The translations under genes and the position numbers were made by a program. From the NCBI GenBank assembly GCA_021441665.1, contig JAGYYN010034428.1:1-25048 (forward strand): a DNA stretch of 25,048 bases, read 5' to 3'. The notes under the pieces are model-generated. The model was not told where the DNA came from. It saw nothing but the letters and a program-made list of their open reading frames with translations, and searched no databases. This stretch comes from Euplotes cf. woodruffi 2 WChen-2021 (taxonomy: Eukaryota > Ciliophora > Spirotrichea > Euplotida > Euplotidae). Below are positions 19,501 through 25,048 of the stretch, one piece after another. The stretch's first letter is position 1. Every line of letters begins with the position of its first letter.

Positions 19501-22500
19501 TTATGTTATTAGTTTTTTTCCAGAAATAAACGGATGATGAACAAGTTCAAAAGACGACCACCTGTCTTCAATATTTCTCTCTAATCATTTACTAATAAAG
19601 TCCTTTCAGTTTTCTGATAAGTAGCTAGGAATATCAGGTTTAATATTTTGATTTAAGATCTTAATCATATCTTCGGTATTTCCTTTGATTTTCGTTCCCC
19701 ATGGATTTCCAGCAATTGCCATTTCTATCATGGTGCATCCAAGCGACCACACATCAGCTTTAAGGTTGTATCCTTTTTGCAAAATGACTTCTGGGGCCAT
19801 CCACGGAATGGTGCCTTTGATGGTTGAAATCATTGCATCCATCGTCATATTTTCAGTAATCACTGTAGCGCATCCAAAATCTGAAAGCTTAGCTCACCCA
19901 TTCGAGTCAATCAACACGTTTGCGCCTTTTAAATCATGGTGGACAATGCTGTAGGAGTGCAGGTACACGAGTCCTTTTAAAATTTGGTGGGTATAGCTGC
20001 GGATAATAGACTCTCTCAGCGGCCCGAACTTATTTGTATAGAGTAATAAGACTTCCCTCTGACGAATAGTCCATGTAGATCATAAACTTCGTCTCAACAA
20101 TCTCAGATCCGATGTAATTAATAATGTTCTCGTGGGTGTGGTTATTTCAGCACTTCAATTTCTGATTTCAGCGCTGATATTCACTCTTGGTTGTAGGAAT
20201 TCTCAGATTTAAACAGTTCAAGTCTTTTCACTGCAAATATCTTGCCGCTTTCGATATTCAAGGCAGTGATGATGTCACCGTACTGAGCTGAGGCTATTTT
20301 CTTATATTCAATCCACTTTATGATTTCACCTTGGACTGGAACAGCAGCTAAATACGATTAGGGCTGCTTTAAATGACTTACGAAACAGCTTATCCTCTTC
20401 ATTCTTGCTAATCGAATGGAATAACTCCTCTAATGACTTTTGGTTGAAGTACATTTTAGCTTTAATTTTGGTTTTGGGCTTATTCTGGTTATTTGATTTT
20501 TCCTGAACTACTGCTTTTACCTCATTTTTAGTGTTGTTTTGATTTTTTAAATTCGAAACTTCCTCCTTATCTTCTTCAACTGGCTGATCGTTGGATTCCT
20601 TTCTTTCATCGATCATGCCCATTTCATTGCTTTTCATTATCAAGTGAGAAACAAAATTGTTAATCGAGCTCTGCCTCCTCATGTCTTCGTCACAACCAAA
20701 TGAGCTAGTTGAGTTTTCAGACATTATGTAGTCTTTCAACTTGACGACTGGGGAGTTAAATCGTGAAATCTCTGTGATTGTTTTTAGTATAGGGATGACT
20801 TCTTTTTCATGTTTCTTCTGCACTTTTAGCTTAATCAGTTGACTTTCGAACTTTTGTTTATCTTCTGTATTAGAGTTTTTGAAATTCACCATCAGTTCGT
20901 TTATCGTCATGCTTTTGAGTCTTTGTATATTCTCCTCAGTCGGGTTTTCAAAGAAGTCTTTTAGTTTGAAAGGCTTTGCCATATAAGTACCTTTCTTTTT
21001 ATACCCAGGCTTCGTATTATCTTCAATACCCGCCGTCGGTTTTAGTCATTCTCCGCGAGCAGAAGAAGAATTCGAGTCATGAGACTTCTCATCGATATCG
21101 AATACATTACCTCTGCTGTCTGGTCGAAGTCCGAGGAAATCGTCGATGGCTCAAAATTTGCTATCATTATTCAGTTTCTGCTTCCTCATCGTCGAATTCT
21201 GTCTCTGTATCATCTTGTCTAAAATCGAGTGTGAAGTATACTAAAACTGCCATCTAAAATGGCTAACTCGTACTGATATTTTTGATGCTTGCCTCAACTG
21301 GCTTTCCAAAAGAAAAGTTCATCTTAGTTCTCCTCTTCTTTATCTTTGCTAAAAACGAGTGGTTAACCAATTGAGATTCGAATCAAGTCACCTGTGGGAA
21401 GAGGAAGAACTGCTGTTCATCTTATTTCCTCTCGTTCTCCTTTGGCGACAGGTTGTTGTCTGACATCTTCGGGCTCATTTTCGGTGATTTTCTAAAACAT
21501 CAGCAAACTCTTACTTTGGCGTCTCAGACAGATCGTTAATTTTAATTTCTTTGTTAATGCCTCTGTTGCTGAATCTTCTTGAAAACGACAACACGCTTTT
21601 GTCCTCAGAGCCATCTGAGCTTGTTTCGAATTTTACCGATTTCTTAATAAATTTTAATATCGTGATGATCGTATCAAATTTATGAACTCAAATTGAGATT
21701 TGATTGTGAAAAATTTATAACTTTTATTAATACAGAGGATAGGTCTTAAAATAGGATACATTATAAATCTCAATCTGATATTTATTTACCTTTTCTGGCT
21801 GAACTGTCTGCTGAGATTTATATGGGTTGAATTCTAAATTGACCTTGCGACTGGGTGTATCGAGTTGCTTATCGATTGCATTATTCTATAATAGCTACAG
21901 TTATAATACAGTTCCAGGAGACAAGGCAATCTAAAATTAAATTTGAATTATGGTTTCCTGCATCTGAGCCTTCAATTACCTCGTGATTAATATTAGAAAA
22001 CTTGAGATTCTTTTCAATAATTTTATTGATGTTTTTGGCTTCTGAATTATTCCTTTTCTACAGATGAAAGTCTCGTCCTACCCTCGATATTGAAATATTA
22101 TTCGTCGTGTTAATTTGCTCTTCATCGAAGTTATCCACTTCTGTTTCCTCGGGTTGGAGTGACAGTCGTTTAGCAGCAAGGTTGATCTTGGTCTTCGCAT
22201 TTGAATTGCTCAATGACTTCACCTCTTGCATCTGCATATTGTTGCTATTTGGTACTTCTCCTGGTGAAGCTTTTGAAGTTGAACGAATTGTCTAATACGC
22301 TAGAGTTAGAACTAGGCTCAAGCAATAACTTACAGTCTGCAGATAAGACCGGTCGACTGCTGCTGTATGGAGTTACATCTTCTGTCTGTACGTTTAAAGA
22401 ATCTCGTTCATAATGTTTTGCCTGCGCTTCAGTGTAGTTTTTGTTCTTAAATGGGCTTTCCTGATCTAAAATATGCAATTTGGTAAAATAAAAAGATGGT

Positions 22501-23359
22501 AAATCATGAAATAGTACCTCTTGTGCTATTTCATAGGGACTAAACTTATGTTTGTAGAATTGTCGATGATTACAGTCATACTTTTATTTTGGTCTAAAAT
22601 AGTCGGATTTAAATCTACTTATTGGCTTCAGTTTCACGTTATAGTTTGGTAGTGGAGATTGATAGTATTTGTTGTACTTTGAACTTTCAGAATCCTTAAT
22701 TATCATAATTTGATCTTGACGTGTATTCAGAGCCCCGATTATTTGCATTAATAAAACTATCATATTTGTTTAGTGATCCTAGAGAAATAAGAATAGGAGA
22801 TACCATAGTAATTTTCAATTTCATTTATTGATATATCTTTTCTAATGCTCATATCAGATCCATTTAACTGAGGTAAATATTGCATTGGACCTGGACTTTG
22901 ATGCTTTCTTGACAAGCTTATGTTTGACATTGCTATTTATAGTATTATCATTTTTTACATTTGAAAGCGGACTTATTATTTGATCTTTCAGCTCTTGTTT
23001 TACTTGAACATCTGAAAATTTGGTTAAAATATATGTGAATAAAATATTGAAATTAATTAAAAAGTTGATAAATAAGAAATAACTAATTTTACTATTTAAT
23101 TAATAGGAGAATTGATGAAAAATTACCGTTTGATTGAAACATTTGGCTTTATTTTTTTAACGAAGTTCTGCATATCAGGCTTGTTTTTGAAATTAAAGCT
23201 TTTATTTAGATTGTCTATAAAAAATAAATTTTCTCAAGTTCTCATCATATTAATATACATCATAGAATTAAAAATGAATTAATCTAAATCCCCTCCTACA
23301 ACCAAAATCAACTGTGTTTTTGTTTTGCATCACTTACAGTCAATCTTATTAATCGCCAT
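19501..23359 (-). CDS. MEKK/STE11-type protein kinase with long N-terminal region
   Basis: The kinase domain is read from 20347 to about 19510: [17 protein letters not shown] (P-loop with only the last Gly), FAVKRLEL (ATP Lys), LKSEIEVLK (helix C Glu), [20 protein letters not shown] (catalytic loop, His for the usual Arg), [23 protein letters not shown] and [15 protein letters not shown] and [10 protein letters not shown] point to the MAPKKK (NPK1/MEKK) group. The N-terminal region is polar and probably regulatory. Exons visible 5' to 3': 23338-23359, 23127-23214, 22959-23011, 22804-22932, 22619-22778, 22518-22593, 22082-22465, 21980-22057, 21910-21930, 21790-21885, 21515-21642, then an ambiguous part up to 21173, then a stretch with a 34-nt intron at 20348-20381. 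At least six +1 frameshifts are needed. Phase agrees across all exons up to 21515. Confidence 0.82.
20030..20035 (-). other. +1 frameshift site AAA-TAA (kinase domain)
   Basis: On the minus strand: TAC AAA TAA followed by G. Skipping the T at 20032 gives AAG TTC GGG CCG CTG and leads into the conserved catalytic loop. Confidence 0.93.
20142..20147 (-). other. +1 frameshift site AAA-TAA (kinase domain)
   Basis: GTG CTG AAA TAA followed by C. Skipping the T at 20144 gives AAC CAC ACC CAC GAG AAC ATT, joining helix C to the conserved H-x-N-I block of the kinase fold. Confidence 0.93.
20990..21491 (-). other. Kinase gene segment with unresolved frame
   Basis: Coding-like text appears in more than one frame. 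From 21169 downward one frame is clear ([12 protein letters not shown] onward to the kinase), entered by a +1 shift at GAA-TAA (21167-21172) from an acidic frame ending [10 protein letters not shown]. Between 21491 and about 21260 two solutions compete: AAA-TAA and AAC-TAA shifts around a 43-nt intron, or a different phase of the intron at 21492-21514 followed by a shift at GGT-TAA. A 27-nt intron with TTTTAG acceptor fits just before the acidic frame. Confidence 0.6.
22245..22250 (-). other. +1 frameshift site AAA-TAG (kinase N-terminal region)
   Basis: ACC AAA TAG followed by C; skipping the T at 22247 gives AGC AAC AAT ATG CAG and about 55 open codons to the next intron. Confidence 0.82.
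22526..22531 (-). other. +1 frameshift site AAA-TAG (kinase N-terminal region)
   Basis: CCT ATG AAA TAG followed by C; skipping the T at 22528 gives AGC ACA AGA and the phase needed to splice the 52-nt intron at 22466-22517 into DQESPFK. Confidence 0.7.
22696..22701 (-). other. +1 frameshift site AAT-TAA (kinase N-terminal region)
   Basis: TAT GAT AAT TAA followed by G; skipping the T at 22698 gives AAG GAT TCT GAA AGT in an open frame. The slippery codon is not AAA. Confidence 0.65.
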
Positions 23360-23856
23360 CTTGACCCTGTCTCTTTTATTCCTACATTTATTTAGCACCT
23401 GTTGCATGAACGAAATAACCGCTGGTTAAATAAATGAATGCAGGTTCGCTTGCATTCATCTCCGCTGCTAATGCGGAGATGTAACAAAACCGATTGTGAA
23501 GCGAATAACTTACTATACGCAAGATTAGAGACAGCTGAGGTGTGAAAGTGCAGGACGACTCACGCTGGACATCGACATATTTATAATTATTACTATTTTA
23601 AGCCCAGTCGGCTTGAAGTACTCGCAGTTAATTAAATATCTAGCAATAAATATTTCGTGTTTATTTGCACAACTCGTAGTCCCCACGTTTTCACACAGTA
23701 ACAAGTGGCTCAATACCAGAGGCCAGACGCATATCCTCAGACTCGAGATAAGCACGTCCAAATGATTTATGGCTGAATTGCATTAGTTGAAATGCGCAGC
23801 TGAGAATACACGGTTTTTAAGAGGGTTTGGGAAATCACGTTAAGCCAAATGATTAT
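23360..23856. ncRNA. GC-richer, hairpin-rich block; candidate structured RNA
   Basis: 497 bp between the kinase start and the eL29 stop, clearly richer in G and C than other gaps. Two adjacent perfect inverted repeats have 9-bp arms: ATGAATGCA/TGCATTCAT at 23434-23459 (8-nt loop) and CATCTCCGC/GCGGAGATG at 23457-23481 (7-nt loop). A near-perfect 7-bp pair lies at 23501-23520 and AAGCC/GGCTT at 23600-23614. A second GC-rich part spans about 23670-23790. I could not match U1-U6, U3, SRP, RNase P, 5S, tRNA or telomerase RNA (no CCCCAAAA-type template). A minus-strand frame of about 50 codons, ending AAA-TAA and continuing at +1, is also open at 23570-23800, so a small protein is possible. Strand and ends are unknown. 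Confidence 0.3.
23434..23481. repeat. Two overlapping 9-bp-arm inverted repeats
   Basis: The arms ATGAATGCA/TGCATTCAT and CATCTCCGC/GCGGAGATG are perfect. They share three bases at 23457-23459, so on a transcript they would stack end to end or compete at the junction. The same structure forms on either strand. Confidence 0.85.
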
Positions 23857-24144
23857 TTACTTAGCAGCCTCTTGGTTTTCAGTCTTTTGAGTGTTCTGTG
23901 CTTTCATCATTCCCTTAATGGCTCTTCTTCTGTTTCTTCTGAATTTTCTCTCGACCTATTGAAGGTTAGTTGCTGCTTAAGACCGCAATTAAGCCATCGA
24001 GGAGTTGATGAAGTATTTTAAATCATGTTAAAGCCTGCTTACTCCCTTAAGTGATTGGTATCTCTGTCTTCTTGGCTTCTTAATTCCGTTTTTGTGGTCT
24101 TTCTTGTTTTGATTGTGTGCCGTGTGATTTTTGGATTTTGCCAT
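23857..24144 (-). CDS. RPL29: Ribosomal protein eL29 (60S)
   Basis: Exons 24043-24144 and 23857-23955, joined across an 87-nt intron (GTAAGC donor, CAATAG acceptor), give 66 residues: [20 protein letters not shown], then [14 protein letters not shown], then [20 protein letters not shown] and a short polar tail. This is the universal eL29 start with the expected basic second half. eL29 is a small, very basic protein on the large subunit surface. The length is like yeast eL29 (about 59) and much shorter than the extended animal form. Splicing occurs right after SLKG, keeping phase 0. It is missed by ORF finders because the first exon is only 34 codons. No TGA or frameshift is used. NSA2, also needed for the large subunit, lies next on the same strand. 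Confidence 0.95.
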
Positions 24145-24272
24145 ATTCTTTTATAATAAAAACAATAATATTTGTTTAAGGGTCTTAAATTAATATAATT
24201 AATACTGTGAGAGAACAAACTTGTTTCATTAAATTATTCTTTATGGTCTACATTTGTTCATATGATTGAATT
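24145..24272. other. Gap between eL29 and NSA2
   Basis: 128 bp, very AT-rich. It holds GATTGAATTT at 24265-24274, a breakage-like sequence with mismatches at the first and the weak position. Nothing else is clear; the eL29 promoter must lie here. Confidence 0.4.
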
Positions 24273-25048
24273 TTATACAAGAAGCACTCCATTAATGCAA
24301 CCATCAATTTCTGGATTGTTGGTGACCTGAGCATATTTACCCCATACAATTTTACCAGTTTGAGTGACTAATCCAAGTTCACTAACGTTAACTTCAATGA
24401 CAGTTCCTTTCGTAATAACTCCAAGTGAAGAATAAAGAGCGCTTTGAGGGTTCTTCTTCACTCCAATTATATCCAATCAGAATGTCGTTTTTAGCTCTGG
24501 GTGAGTAATATGAGCTTTCTTGAACCGAAGTCCAGTGGGTCTAATATATCTCTCAAACTTCGGAGGTCTTCTAGTAAAGCTCTCACTGACGTATGTAACT
24601 TTGTTAATCATTCTTTTGTAAGCCTTCTTCTTTCTCTTTCCTGTCTTAATGACCTTGAACATTTCAGCTTCAGACATCGGCTTGACTTTCTCAATAGGAA
24701 GATGCCATTTTCCAGCCTTTTCCTTTCTTTTCTGCTTGATCATATTACTTAAAATTTTAGTCCTATTGACTTCATCTCTGTCCATGAGATAAGCAGGAAT
24801 GGCTCCGTCAGTCTTCTCCTTTTCTTTAACAGTTGCGTCCTTTTCCTCATGGGCCTTGATAGCCTTCCTCATCTCAACCTTCTCCTTGTACCTTTCCTTG
24901 GCAAATATTTTAGCTTGGATGCCTCTTAATTTGGTTGCTTTCTTGACGATTTCGTGCTTGGACCTGGCTTCTCTCTTGCGCTTGCGTTCTTCGTAGTCAA
25001 GTCTGCGTCCAAATCTCTTTTGATGTAGCTCGATGTAGTCTCCCTGCG
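24273..25048 (-). CDS. NSA2: NSA2, 60S ribosome biogenesis factor (first few codons missing)
   Basis: The frame is open from the window end to TAA, giving 258 residues that start [18 protein letters not shown], so only about two codons are missing compared with the usual MPQNEYIELH start. The blocks [79 protein letters not shown] and [12 protein letters not shown], and the end [10 protein letters not shown], match NSA2 along its whole length; the C terminus is the eS8-like beta domain. NSA2 is a nucleolar pre-60S assembly factor acting in ITS2 processing. The Cys of TFC, invariant in the family, is written TGA at 24477-24479, strong proof of the Euplotid code. No intron is seen in this part. 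Confidence 0.97.

Noticed and set aside
22561-22618. AAA-TAA frameshift or readthrough near 22583
   Set aside because: A 25-nt intron at 22594-22618 gives the right phase for the following exons without it.
22811-22820. Perfect breakage-consensus match
   Set aside because: It lies within a kinase exon; treated as a chance match, as is the one at 23045-23054 within a kinase intron.
23482-23500. Telomerase RNA template
   Set aside because: Only AAAACC is present; the Euplotes template needs a CAAAACCCCAAAACC-like run, which is absent.
23501-23520. U1 snRNA 5' end (ACTTAC)
   Set aside because: The ACTTACCTG context and the U1 fold are missing.
23525-23761. 78-codon minus-strand ORF as a gene
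   Set aside because: No recognisable family; the region is better described as a possible structured RNA, with the ORF mentioned as an alternative.

Overview
This window looks like germline (micronuclear-type) DNA of a Euplotes-like hypotrich ciliate. Three signs are direct. (1) UGA is read as cysteine: UGA codons fall on cysteines that are invariant in well-known families (the twin CX9C cysteines of COX19, the TFC cysteine of NSA2, the CxxC zinc finger of MCM9), while UAA and UAG end genes. (2) Many genes stay open only if a +1 frameshift occurs at a stop codon, most often AAA-UAA or AAA-UAG, a hallmark of Euplotes. (3) Introns are mostly 23-52 nt with GTAAG-like donors. Somatic Euplotes chromosomes are telomere-capped and usually carry one gene. 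Here eleven genes lie on both strands in 25 kb with no C4A4 telomere repeat, and most gaps hold matches to the Euplotes chromosome breakage consensus HATTGAAaHH. Germline origin is therefore the best inference, though not proven.

Layout from left to right: 3' end of an NAD-dependent isocitrate dehydrogenase (+); COX19 (-); a small one-membrane-segment protein of unknown function (-); a 2.3k-residue C2/TBC/EF-hand-like protein (+); the MCM9 helicase (-); an orphan serine/lysine-rich protein with an RVxF-like motif (+); a 1.4k-residue FAM161-family centriole/cilium protein with EF-hand-like N-terminal repeats (+); an MEKK-type protein kinase (-); about 500 bp of unusually structured, GC-richer DNA that may encode an RNA; ribosomal protein eL29 (-); and the ribosome biogenesis factor NSA2 (-), missing only its first few codons.

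The genes do not form a pathway or operon. They are unrelated housekeeping and regulatory genes, as expected if each is a separate macronuclear chromosome precursor packed side by side. Two loose clusters exist: mitochondrial (IDH, COX19) on the left and ribosomal (eL29, NSA2) on the right. The most notable points are the density of +1 frameshift sites (at least six in the kinase gene alone), the mirrored TTGAA breakage-like motifs in the gaps, a TBC domain that has lost both catalytic fingers, and the structured block upstream of the kinase gene. I see no transposon, CRISPR array, tRNA or rRNA.
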